12,059 bases of DNA, taken from a bacterium. GTDB lineage: Bacteria > CBDUZB01 > JAGLHV01. Position 1 is the first letter of the stretch. Each line of letters begins with the position of its first letter. Position numbers and translations under genes: made by a program. Shown piece after piece: positions 1 to 6,685 of the stretch. Location: assembly GCA_023132075.1 (NCBI GenBank), contig JAGLYT010000019.1:1-12059 (forward strand). Reading direction: 5' to 3'. A model generated the notes under the pieces. That model was given only the letters and a program-made list of their open reading frames with translations. It searched no databases and was not told the DNA's origin.

Positions 1-249
1 CAGTGTAAAGAACCTAAATTGCCTCATCATGTTTGTTTACATTGTGGTTTTTATAATGGTAAAGAGGTGATTAAAATAAAGGAAAAGAAGGAAAAAAAAG
101 AGAAGGACGAGAAGAAGCAAATAAAGGAAAAGAAGGAAAAAAAAGAGAAGGACGAGAAGAAGCAAATAAAGGAAAAGAAGGGAAGAAAAGAGAAGGATGA
201 GAAAAAACAAATAAAGGAAAAGAAGGAAAAAAAAGCTGAGAAGAAATAG
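1..249 (+). CDS. rpmF: 50S ribosomal protein L32, 3' part, with lysine-rich C-terminal extension
   Basis: The gene is cut by the left edge of the window; 82 codons remain, in frame 1, ending in TAG. Residues 2-24 read [20 protein letters not shown] and then EVI. This is the end of the L32 zinc ribbon: the last Cys of the first CxxC pair, then the second pair at window residues 12 and 15. L32 is a structural protein of the large ribosomal subunit. L32 normally ends near this point. Here the frame continues for about 57 more residues made almost only of Lys, Glu, Asp, Gln and Ile, as 15-residue repeats. The tail looks disordered or helical and is highly charged. plsX follows 24 nt after the stop, and rpmF-plsX-fab is a well-known bacterial order. 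The L32 identity is firm; the role of the tail is unknown. Confidence 0.88.
   Translation, partial: QCKEPKLPHHVCLHCGFYNGKEVIKIKEKKEKKEKDEKKQIKEKKEKKEKDEKKQIKEKKGRKEKDEKKQIKEKKEKKAEKK
76..234 (+). repeat. 45-bp in-frame tandem repeat in the rpmF 3' end
   Basis: Three full 45-bp units lie at 76-120, 121-165 and 166-210, followed by a 24-bp partial unit at 211-234. Units 1 and 2 are identical. Unit 3 differs from them at five positions, so it matches 40 of 45. Because 45 is a multiple of three, each unit adds one [15 protein letters not shown] block to the L32 tail without shifting frame. The coding strand is almost all purine here, with only a few T and C bases. Identity of two neighbouring units points to recent duplication by slippage or recombination. 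Confidence 0.93.
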
Positions 250-273
250 GAAGAGTTTTTTTGGAGGAATTAA

Positions 274-1293
274 ATGTGGATTGCAGTTGATGCTATGGGT
301 GGGGATAATGCTCCGGATACGATAATAAATGGTGTGGTGCAGGCTTGTAAGGAATACGGATACAAGATAATTTTGGTAGGTGATGAAGGGATAATAAGGA
401 GAAAATTAAAACAATTTGATGTTTCAGGGTTAGAGTTGGAAATTGTTCATGCTTCGCAAGTTGTGACCATGGATGATGCTCCTGCTCATGCTTGCCGGCA
501 AAAAAAAGATTCTTCCATTATGGTGGCTTTACGATTGCTTAAAGAAGGAAAAGCAAATGCGTGCGTTTCTGCCGGTAATTCTGGTGCAATAATGGCTGCA
601 AGTTTAATGCATTTAAAAAGGTTACCCGGGGTAAATCGTCCGGCGATTGCTTCCATAATGCCTACCAAAAAAGGGATGTGCACTTTAATTGATGTCGGTG
701 CAAATGTTGATTGTAAAGCTAAAAACTTACTACAGTTTGCGATTATGGGTAGTGTTTATTTTAAGGATATTTTCGGGGTTGATTCTCCGAGAGTGGGTCT
801 ACTGAATATCGGAGAAGAATCCACCAAAGGTGACGAACTTAGGGTAGAGGCTTTTAGTTTACTTCAAAAAAGCAATTTAAATTTTGTTGGTAACTTAGAG
901 GGGAAAGATCTTCTCCAGGGAAAAGCCGATGTAGTAATATGTGACGGTTTTGTAGGCAATATAATTTTAAAGCTTGGAGAAGGCGTAGCTGAAATGATGT
1001 TGACCTTGATTAAAGAAGAAATCAATAAAAAAACATTATGGAGGATAGCTGCATATTCATTAAAAAGAGTGTTTAAAAATGTGAAAAAGAGAATCAATTA
1101 TGAAGAATACGGAGGAGCTCCTTTATTAGGAGTTAGCGGACTTTCTGTTATTTGTCATGGAAGTTCCAGTCATAAAGCAATTAAAAATGCAATTAAAGTG
1201 GCTGCGGAATTAATTTCTAAAAGTATTAATCAGGAGATTTGTACCCAAATTAATAAATATAATGGTGAAGAAAATTGTATAAAGCAAGAATAG
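274..1293 (+). CDS. plsX: Phosphate acyltransferase PlsX
   Basis: PlsX makes acyl-phosphate from acyl-ACP and inorganic phosphate, the first step of the PlsX/PlsY route to lysophosphatidate; it is a soluble protein that acts at the membrane surface. The 339 residues match the usual family length. Seen in order: AVDAMGGDNAP (residues 4-14), SAGNSGAIMAAS (99-110), NRPAIASIMP (121-130), GANVDC (142-147), LLNIGEESTKGDE (176-188), GNLEGKDLL (206-214), CDGFVGNIILK (223-233) and YGGAPLLGVSG (279-289). The ATG has a GGAGG at 263-267, six bases upstream. The 3' end overlaps fabH by 19 nt. No fapR-like regulator lies upstream; rpmF precedes it instead, as in E. coli. The Trp at residue 2 is a little unusual, since Lys or Arg is common there. 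Confidence 0.97.
   Translation: MWIAVDAMGGDNAPDTIINGVVQACKEYGYKIILVGDEGIIRRKLKQFDVSGLELEIVHASQVVTMDDAPAHACRQKKDSSIMVALRLLKEGKANACVSAGNSGAIMAASLMHLKRLPGVNRPAIASIMPTKKGMCTLIDVGANVDCKAKNLLQFAIMGSVYFKDIFGVDSPRVGLLNIGEESTKGDELRVEAFSLLQKSNLNFVGNLEGKDLLQGKADVVICDGFVGNIILKLGEGVAEMMLTLIKEEINKKTLWRIAAYSLKRVFKNVKKRINYEEYGGAPLLGVSGLSVICHGSSSHKAIKNAIKVAAELISKSINQEICTQINKYNGEENCIKQE
1264..1277 (+). promoter_or_regulatory. Ribosome binding site and TTG start of fabH inside plsX
   Basis: GGTGA at 1264-1268 lies six bases before a TTG at 1275-1277. An in-frame TGA at 1266-1268 bars any longer fabH reading frame. The conserved FabH start (YKARIVGTGSYLPE) follows directly, so this TTG is effectively the only possible start. 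Initiation inside the last codons of plsX suggests translational coupling of the two genes. Confidence 0.75.
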
Positions 1294-2255
1294 TCGGTAC
1301 CGGTTCTTATTTACCGGAAAGAGTTTTAAATAACTCTGATTTAGAAAAAATGGTAGATACTAATGACGAATGGATTGTTAGTAGGACCGGTATTAGAGAA
1401 AGAAGAATAGCCGCAGATAATCAGGCGACCAGTGATCTGGCTTTAGAGGCAAGTAAAGAAGCTTTAGCGAGTGCCGGTATTAAACCGGAAGAAATAGAAT
1501 TGCTGGTTGTTGCTACGATTACCCCTGATATGCTTTTTCCATCTACCGCTTGTATCCTTCAGGCTAAATTAGGGGCCAAAAAGGCTGTTTGTTTTGATTT
1601 AAATGCCGCCTGTACCGGATTTATTTATGCTCTTTCTTGTGTTAAACAATATTTGGAGATGGGAACTTATAAGACAGCTCTGGTTGTTGCTGCTGAAACA
1701 CTTTCCAAGGTTACTGACTGGCAGGACAGAAATACTTGTGTTTTGTTCGGTGATGGGGCTGGTGCTGCAGTATTGCGTAGAGAGCAGACGGAAAGAGGAG
1801 TTATGGGGGTATACTTGAATTCTAATGGGAACTATGCAGAGCTTCTAAATATGCCTGCGGGTGGTTCAAAGATACCTGCAACGGAGAATACGGTAAGGGA
1901 AAGACTTCATTTTTTAAAAATGAAAGGGAATGAAGTTTTTAAAATTGCTGTCCAATCAATGGTTAAATCTGCGAATGAAGCAGTGAGAGTAAACAACTTG
2001 ACCTGGGATGATGTTAAATTTATTATTCCTCATCAGGCTAATACCAGGATAATTAATGCCGTAGCAAAAAGGGTTGGAGTTCCTATAGAAAAGGTTTTTT
2101 TTAATATCCATAAATATGGAAATATGTCGGCGGCGACTACTGCCGTGGGATTAGATGAAGTGGTTAAGAAAAAAGGTGTAAAAAAAGGTGATATTTTAGA
2201 GTTGGTGGCTTTTGGAGCAGGTTTTACCAGTGGAGCTTGTATAATTCGTTGGTAA
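1275..2255 (+). CDS. fabH: Beta-ketoacyl-ACP synthase III (FabH)
   Basis: FabH condenses a short acyl-CoA primer with malonyl-ACP to start each fatty acid chain. The 326 residues match the family length. The Cys-His-Asn triad is complete: Cys113 in NAACTGFIYAL, His253 in IPHQANTRI and Asn283 in YGNMSAAT. A Gly-rich C terminus (AFGAGFTSGA) is also typical. The start is TTG, forced by an in-frame stop nine bases upstream, and the gene overlaps plsX by 19 nt. Primer choice (acetyl-CoA or branched acyl-CoA) cannot be read from the sequence. A branched-chain-type 2-oxoacid oxidoreductase further downstream makes branched primers conceivable, which is inference. An 89-nt gap without a clear promoter or terminator separates it from fabD. 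Confidence 0.97.
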   Translation: MYKARIVGTGSYLPERVLNNSDLEKMVDTNDEWIVSRTGIRERRIAADNQATSDLALEASKEALASAGIKPEEIELLVVATITPDMLFPSTACILQAKLGAKKAVCFDLNAACTGFIYALSCVKQYLEMGTYKTALVVAAETLSKVTDWQDRNTCVLFGDGAGAAVLRREQTERGVMGVYLNSNGNYAELLNMPAGGSKIPATENTVRERLHFLKMKGNEVFKIAVQSMVKSANEAVRVNNLTWDDVKFIIPHQANTRIINAVAKRVGVPIEKVFFNIHKYGNMSAATTAVGLDEVVKKKGVKKGDILELVAFGAGFTSGACIIRW

Positions 2256-2344
2256 TTTTGTGTTTATATAGTGTAATAGTTTTATCGAGAGAAGGAAGTT
2301 TTGTTAAGTTATTTTATGAGTAAAAGAGTAAGAGGAAACAAAAG

Positions 2345-3331
2345 ATGCAGGAAAATTTAAAATTCGTTGACCGGGAAATAAAGATAGGTTTGATTTTTCC
2401 CGGACAGGGATCTCAATATGTCGGTATGGGAAAAGAGTTCTTTGATAAATATGATGTAGCAAGGGAAGTTTTTCATCAAGCAGATAACCTTTTAGATTTT
2501 GATTTAAAAAAATATGTTTTTGAAGGAAGTGAAGAGGATCTGCGAAAAACAGAAATTACTCAACCGGCAATTTTTGTTACCTGTGTTTCTTTTTTAAAAG
2601 TATTTATGCATCAGTGTCCTTTTGATTTTAGTAACAAGATAACAGCCGTAGCCGGTCATAGTTTAGGAGAATATTCAGCTTTGTTTGCGGCGAATGTCTT
2701 AGATTTTTCCACTATATTGAAGCTTATAAATCAAAGAGGAAAATTTATTCAACAGGCTTCATTGGAAAATCCCGGGAAAATGGCGGCAATTATCGGTTTA
2801 AAAAAGGAAATAGTTGAAGAAATATGCCGTAAAGTAGAAAAGGAAATGAATTTAACTGTGGAGCCGGTAAACTTCAATTCTCCTCAACAAATTGTTATTG
2901 CCGGCAACAGTGATGCGTGTGAGCGAGCAGTGAAGCTTGCCCAAAATGAGGGGGCTAAAAGAGCAATTCTTTTAAATGTAAGCGGCCCTTTTCATTCTAA
3001 ATTGATGTTTTCCGCTGCAGAAAAGTTTTCGCGGGAAGTAGAAAAGATAGAGTTTAAAAACACAAAAATTCCGGTGGTAATGAATTGTGATGCAGAATTA
3101 AATTTTGAAGGAGAGGACATAAAAAAAGCTTTGATAAAACAAATTAATAATCCCGTAATGTGGGGAAAAAGTATTTTAAAAATGATTGATTGTGGAGTAA
3201 ATCTTTTCATAGAAATAGGTCCGGGCAAGGTTTTAACGGGTCTTTTGCGTCGAATTAATAAGGAGACAAAAGTTTTAAACATAGAAAATCAAAGCACCTT
3301 GGAAAAAACATTGCAGGTCTTGAAAGGCTAA
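2345..3331 (+). CDS. fabD: Malonyl-CoA:ACP transacylase (FabD)
   Basis: FabD moves malonyl from CoA to acyl carrier protein, supplying the extender unit for FabH and FabF. The protein has 328 residues, slightly longer than the common 305-315 because of about 12 extra residues before the IGLIFPGQGSQ motif (residues 14-24). The nucleophile is Ser106 in GHSLGE (104-109), its partner His217 lies in SGPFHSKL, and IEIGPGKVLTGLL (289-301) closes the fold. An AGAGG at 2331-2335 sits nine bases before the ATG. A start closer to the FPGQGSQ motif cannot be ruled out, but no other ATG lies between. The next gene, fabG, follows after 89 nt. Confidence 0.96.
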   Translation: MQENLKFVDREIKIGLIFPGQGSQYVGMGKEFFDKYDVAREVFHQADNLLDFDLKKYVFEGSEEDLRKTEITQPAIFVTCVSFLKVFMHQCPFDFSNKITAVAGHSLGEYSALFAANVLDFSTILKLINQRGKFIQQASLENPGKMAAIIGLKKEIVEEICRKVEKEMNLTVEPVNFNSPQQIVIAGNSDACERAVKLAQNEGAKRAILLNVSGPFHSKLMFSAAEKFSREVEKIEFKNTKIPVVMNCDAELNFEGEDIKKALIKQINNPVMWGKSILKMIDCGVNLFIEIGPGKVLTGLLRRINKETKVLNIENQSTLEKTLQVLKG

Positions 3332-3420
3332 GGATTTGGAAAGAAAAGGTTTTTCTTATCGTATTAACTTGAAAATATGGAAATAAGTAATTTAGATCAC
3401 ATTTGGAGGAGTGTAGAAAA

Positions 3421-4161
3421 ATGGAATTAACGGATAAAGTTGTTTTGGTTACCGGTGCAGGAGGAGGAATAGGTGCTTCTATTGCTTTAAAATTCAGTCA
3501 GTCAGGGGCGAAGGTCGTGGTGGCTGATGTTATTGAGGAATTTAGTTTAAATACTGTTTCCCGAATAATGGAACAAGGCGGGGAGGCGTTAGCTGTTACC
3601 GTAGATGTTTCGCAAATTTCTTCTGTAGAAGAAATGGTAAAAAAAATACTTGACAAATTCGGCAAAATTGATATATTAATTAACAATGCGGGGATTACCC
3701 GTGACAATTTATTACTGCGAATGAGAGACGAAGAATGGGATAAGGTTATAAACATTAATCTCAAAGGAGTTTTTAATTGTACAAAGGCAGTAGTGCGGCC
3801 AATGATGAAACAACGGAAGGGAAAGATTGTAAACATTGCTTCTATTGTGGGAATAATTGGTAATGCAGGTCAGTCTAATTATGCTGCTTCCAAGGGAGGA
3901 GTGATTTCTTTAACTAAGACATGGGCAAAAGAGTTTGCTTCTCGCAATATTAATGTGAATGCTATTGCTCCGGGTTTTATACGCACTAAAATGACAGATA
4001 AGTTGTCCGAGCAGATAAGAGAGAAGATAAATCAACAAATACCTTTGAAGCGTTTTGGTGAGGTGGAGGATGTAGCTAATTTGTGTGTTTTCCTGTCTTC
4101 TGATGAAGCAAATTACATTACCGGTGAGGTAATTAAGCTTGATGGCGGAATGGCCATATAA
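3421..4161 (+). CDS. fabG: 3-oxoacyl-ACP reductase (FabG)
   Basis: FabG reduces 3-oxoacyl-ACP to 3-hydroxyacyl-ACP with NADPH. It is a short-chain dehydrogenase of 246 residues. Seen: the nucleotide-binding TGAGGGIG (11-18), NNAGI (88-92), and the catalytic tetrad Asn113, Ser141, Tyr154 and Lys158 (YAASK), with the C-terminal TGEVIKLDGGMAI. The ATG at 3421 was chosen because GGAGGA at 3405-3410 is a strong ribosome binding site ten bases before it. A longer frame from TTG at 3403 would overlap that site and adds residues not expected for FabG. Context between fabD and acpP separates it from other short-chain dehydrogenases. The gap to acpP is 39 nt. Confidence 0.96.
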   Translation: MELTDKVVLVTGAGGGIGASIALKFSQSGAKVVVADVIEEFSLNTVSRIMEQGGEALAVTVDVSQISSVEEMVKKILDKFGKIDILINNAGITRDNLLLRMRDEEWDKVININLKGVFNCTKAVVRPMMKQRKGKIVNIASIVGIIGNAGQSNYAASKGGVISLTKTWAKEFASRNINVNAIAPGFIRTKMTDKLSEQIREKINQQIPLKRFGEVEDVANLCVFLSSDEANYITGEVIKLDGGMAI

Positions 4162-4200
4162 GAAAAAAAACTAGTATTATAATAGGGGGTGAGAATAAAG

Positions 4201-4437
4201 ATGGGAGTAGAGGATAGAGTGAAGGAAATAATAGTTGAGCAGTTGGGTGTAGATGCGGAGCAGGTTACGCCGCAAGCTTCTTTTATTAATGACCTTGGTG
4301 CCGATTCTCTGGATACTGTGGAATTAATAATTGCATTGGAAGAAGAATTTGATATAGAAATTCCGGAAGAGGAAACAGAGAAATTAGACTCAGTGGGTAA
4401 AGCTCTTGAGTATATAAAGGCTCGAACTAATCAATAA
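4201..4437 (+). CDS. acpP: Acyl carrier protein
   Basis: This small acidic carrier of 78 residues holds growing acyl chains on a phosphopantetheine arm. The attachment serine is Ser36 in [12 protein letters not shown], the standard ACP signature. The rest shows the usual acidic helix II-III region ([12 protein letters not shown]). The ATG at 4201 is favoured: GGTGAG at 4188-4193 lies seven bases upstream. An in-frame GTG at 4189 would use part of that site and would add MRIK. It sits between fabG and fabF as in many bacteria. A 238-nt gap with a candidate terminator follows, so acpP may be made in excess over fabF, as ACP often is. Confidence 0.98.
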   Translation: MGVEDRVKEIIVEQLGVDAEQVTPQASFINDLGADSLDTVELIIALEEEFDIEIPEEETEKLDSVGKALEYIKARTNQ

Positions 4438-4560
4438 TAAAATTGCAGTTTATTAATAAAAAACAGATGTAAAATAAAGGATTTGTTCGATTGTTAATTA
4501 ATAGATAAGAGGGTAAGTTTTGTAGTTTTTTAAAAGAAAACGACAGAACAGACATAAAAA

Positions 4561-4605
4561 AAGGGTGATGAGGGTTTTTTACTTGCCACCCTTACGATTT
4601 TTTTT
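4561..4605 (+). terminator. Candidate rho-independent terminator or attenuator between acpP and fabF
   Basis: AAGGGTG at 4561-4567 pairs perfectly with CACCCTT at 4587-4593 around a 19-nt loop. Eight T residues follow at 4598-4605, after a four-base ACGA spacer. The large loop and the spacer make it weaker than an ideal terminator. A run of A at 4556-4560 could pair with the T run and lengthen the stem. It is well placed to reduce transcription after acpP. No clear promoter for fabF was found downstream, so partial read-through fits better than full termination. Confidence 0.5.
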
Positions 4606-4617
4606 ATTTGTATTTAA

Positions 4618-4679
4618 TCCCGATAAAAGAGAGCGGGAGAAAAATGGAAAAATACAAGATGGTTAAGGAGAGAAGATGA
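4618..4679 (+). promoter_or_regulatory. fabF leader: small hairpin and an 11-codon upstream reading frame
   Basis: TCCCG at 4618-4622 can pair with CGGGA at 4634-4638. Four bases after a GGGAG (4635-4639), an ATG at 4644 opens an 11-codon frame (MEKYKMVKERR). Its TGA (4677-4679) overlaps the fabF ATG (4676-4678) as ATGA. This is the shape of a translationally coupled leader. However, fabF has its own good AAGGAG at 4665-4670, so the short frame may be chance. The coordinates and overlap are seen; the function is inference. Confidence 0.2.
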
Positions 4680-5917
4680 AGCAGCGAGTGGTAATTACCG
4701 GGATAGGTGTGGTTTCTCCTCTTGGAGAAGGTAAGGATGAATTTTGGAAAGCATTATTGTCCAAGAAATCAGGAGTAGGTCATGTTTCTTTTTTTGATGT
4801 AAGTCAATATAATTCTCATCTCGATGCGGAAGTAAAAAATTTTCAACCGGAATCCTATATTGAAAAGAAAAAGATAAAACGAATGGATAGATTTGCCCAA
4901 TTTGCTTTTTCTGCGGGCAAAATGGCAATTGAAGATGCTCAACTGAATATGGAAGAAGAAGATCCTTATCAGGTAGGAGTGATTATTGGTTCCGGGATGG
5001 GGGGGCTTCAGACCATTGAAAATGAACATAACGTTATTTTGAGTAAGGGGCCTCGCCGGGTAAGTCCTTTTTTAATTCCGAAAATAATAACCAATATTGC
5101 TCCGGGAGAAATTGCTATAGCTTATGGATTGAAAGGCCCTAATTTTTCGCTTTCCTCTGCTTGTGCAAGTTCAAGTCATTCCATAGGAGAAAGTATGCGT
5201 TATATCCGTCATGGTGATGCGGATGTAATAATTGCCGGAGGATCAGATGCTGCTATTACTCCTTTAGGTTTTGCGGGGTTTTGTTCTCTGAAAGCTTTAT
5301 CTACACGAAATGATGCACCACAAAAAGCTTCCCGTCCTTTTGATGCCCGTAGAGATGGATTTATAATGGGGGAAGGGGCAGGAATGATAGTTATGGAATC
5401 ATTAGAACATGCGCAAAAAAGAGGGGCTTATATTTATGCTGAATTAGTGGGATATAGGGCAACCGATGATGCTTTTCACATAACTGCTCCGGATTCATCA
5501 GCCGAGGCTTCTTCGGAGGCAATGAAGTTAGCTTTAAAAGACGGAGGAATTGATCCCCGGGAGGTTGATTATATTAATGCACATGGAACGTCTACCCCTT
5601 TAAATGATAAAACGGAAACTTTGGCAATAAAAAAAGTTTTTGGAGACTATGCTTATAAAATACCCATTTCTTCTACCAAATCTATGACCGGACATCTTTT
5701 AGGTGCTGCCGGTGCAGTAGAATTGATTGCTTGTATCTTAAGTATTAGAGATGAGATTATTCATCCTACCGTAAATTACGAATTTCCTGACCCTGATTGT
5801 GATTTGGATTATGTTCCTAACGAGAGCCGTTCTAAAAAAGTAAGAGTTGCTCTTTCCAATTCATTGGGTTTTGGGGGACACAATGCCAGTCTGGTATTGA
5901 AAAAATATGAAAAATGA
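4676..5917 (+). CDS. fabF: Beta-ketoacyl-ACP synthase II (FabF)
   Basis: FabF elongates acyl-ACP by condensation with malonyl-ACP. The 413 residues match the KAS II length. The Cys-His-His triad is complete: Cys163 (SACASSSHSIG), His303 (NAHGTSTPLND) and His340 (KSMTGHLLGAAGA), with the conserved Lys335. MGEGAGMIVME (231-241) and the C-terminal SNSLGFGGHNASLVL are typical. The triple Ser after the active-site Cys is a variation on the usual CASGTHAIG type. The start has AAGGAG at 4665-4670, five bases upstream. It follows acpP across a 238-nt gap holding a candidate terminator, and rnc follows after 42 nt, so fabF, rnc and the acyl-CoA dehydrogenase may form a sub-operon. Confidence 0.97.
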   Translation: MKQRVVITGIGVVSPLGEGKDEFWKALLSKKSGVGHVSFFDVSQYNSHLDAEVKNFQPESYIEKKKIKRMDRFAQFAFSAGKMAIEDAQLNMEEEDPYQVGVIIGSGMGGLQTIENEHNVILSKGPRRVSPFLIPKIITNIAPGEIAIAYGLKGPNFSLSSACASSSHSIGESMRYIRHGDADVIIAGGSDAAITPLGFAGFCSLKALSTRNDAPQKASRPFDARRDGFIMGEGAGMIVMESLEHAQKRGAYIYAELVGYRATDDAFHITAPDSSAEASSEAMKLALKDGGIDPREVDYINAHGTSTPLNDKTETLAIKKVFGDYAYKIPISSTKSMTGHLLGAAGAVELIACILSIRDEIIHPTVNYEFPDPDCDLDYVPNESRSKKVRVALSNSLGFGGHNASLVLKKYEK

Positions 5918-5959
5918 ATTGTTTGACTTGTTTTTTTTAAGAGATATTAACTGGTAAGG

Positions 5960-6655
5960 ATGAATTTTGATGTGGGAAATTTGAGAAAAGAATTAGAAAA
6001 TATAATAAAAATTAGGTTTAATGATAAAGAACTGCTTGAACTGGCGTTAACCCATAAATCTTATGCGTTTGAAAATGGAAAAAATGAATGGAATGAACGA
6101 TTAGAATTCTTAGGGGATAGTATTCTGTCAGCGGTGGTAAGTTCTTTTCTATATAAAAAACATAAAGGATATGATGAGGGGCAATTATCCAAATTAAAAG
6201 CTAATTTGGTAAGCAGAACTATTCTTGCTTTTTGGGCAAAGGAAGTAGATTTGGGAAAATATTTGTTATTTGGAAAAGGGGAGATTTTTTCCGGGGGACG
6301 AAAGCGTTCTTCATTGCTTTCTAATGGAATGGAAGCTTTAATTGGTGCTGTTTATTTAGATCAGGGTTTTGAGGTTGTTCAGAGATTTATAGAGGAAAGG
6401 GTAAAGGAGGCCTCTTTTACCTCTAAAGATTATAAAAGTCTTCTTCAGGAAATTGTTCAAAGCAATAATAAAATCGTTCCTCAGTATAGAGTAGTAAAAG
6501 AAGAAGGACCTGATCATAAAAAGGTATTTGAAATAGAAGTTTTTTGGAGGAATAAACTTAGGGGTTTAGGGAGAGGTAAAAACAAAAAAGAAGCGGAACA
6601 AAAAGCCGCAAAAGATGCTTTAAGTAAAATGGATAAGATTAAAAAAAATGTTTAA
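5960..6655 (+). CDS. rnc: Ribonuclease III
   Basis: RNase III cuts double-stranded RNA in rRNA precursors and some mRNAs. The 231 residues comprise an N-terminal nuclease domain and a C-terminal double-stranded RNA binding domain (about 157-226, ending in GRGKNKKEAEQKAAKDAL). The signature NERLEFLGDSIL is at 45-56, giving the metal-site Glu46 and Asp53. Glu125 lies in NGMEALIGA. At the position of E. coli Asp114 this protein has Asn122 (codon AAT) instead. The ATG at 5960 directly abuts a TAAGG, which is too close for ideal initiation. An in-frame GTG at 5972, four residues in, is better spaced and is a plausible alternative. acpP-fabF-rnc is a common order. The acyl-CoA dehydrogenase follows after only 30 nt. 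Confidence 0.95.
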   Translation: MNFDVGNLRKELENIIKIRFNDKELLELALTHKSYAFENGKNEWNERLEFLGDSILSAVVSSFLYKKHKGYDEGQLSKLKANLVSRTILAFWAKEVDLGKYLLFGKGEIFSGGRKRSSLLSNGMEALIGAVYLDQGFEVVQRFIEERVKEASFTSKDYKSLLQEIVQSNNKIVPQYRVVKEEGPDHKKVFEIEVFWRNKLRGLGRGKNKKEAEQKAAKDALSKMDKIKKNV

Positions 6656-6685
6656 AAAATTATTGTTTATGAAAGGAGATAAAGT

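Noticed and set aside
76-234. The 45-bp repeats as a CRISPR array
   Set aside because: Units are directly adjacent without unique spacers and stay in frame within rpmF, so they are a coding tandem repeat.
486-1097. Minus-strand open frames inside plsX
   Set aside because: They lie opposite a clearly conserved gene, have no recognisable motifs and look like shadows of its codon pattern. The same holds for minus-strand frames opposite fabD, fabG, fabF, the acyl-CoA dehydrogenase and etfA.
2240-2245. TATAAT near the end of fabH as a promoter for fabD
   Set aside because: It lies within codons for Cys-Ile-Ile and has no -35 partner at a suitable distance.
3341-3357. AAGAAAA/TTTTCTT hairpin after fabD as a terminator
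   Set aside because: The stem is nearly all A-T with a three-base loop and no following T tract, so it is unlikely to stop transcription in this AT-rich DNA.
3403-3420. TTG start giving FabG six extra residues
   Set aside because: The extension overlaps the strong GGAGGA ribosome binding site that serves the ATG at 3421.
4178-4183. A perfect TATAAT before acpP
   Set aside because: No -35 element lies 16-18 bases upstream and no extended -10 is present. A start about seven bases after it would cut into the acpP ribosome binding site.
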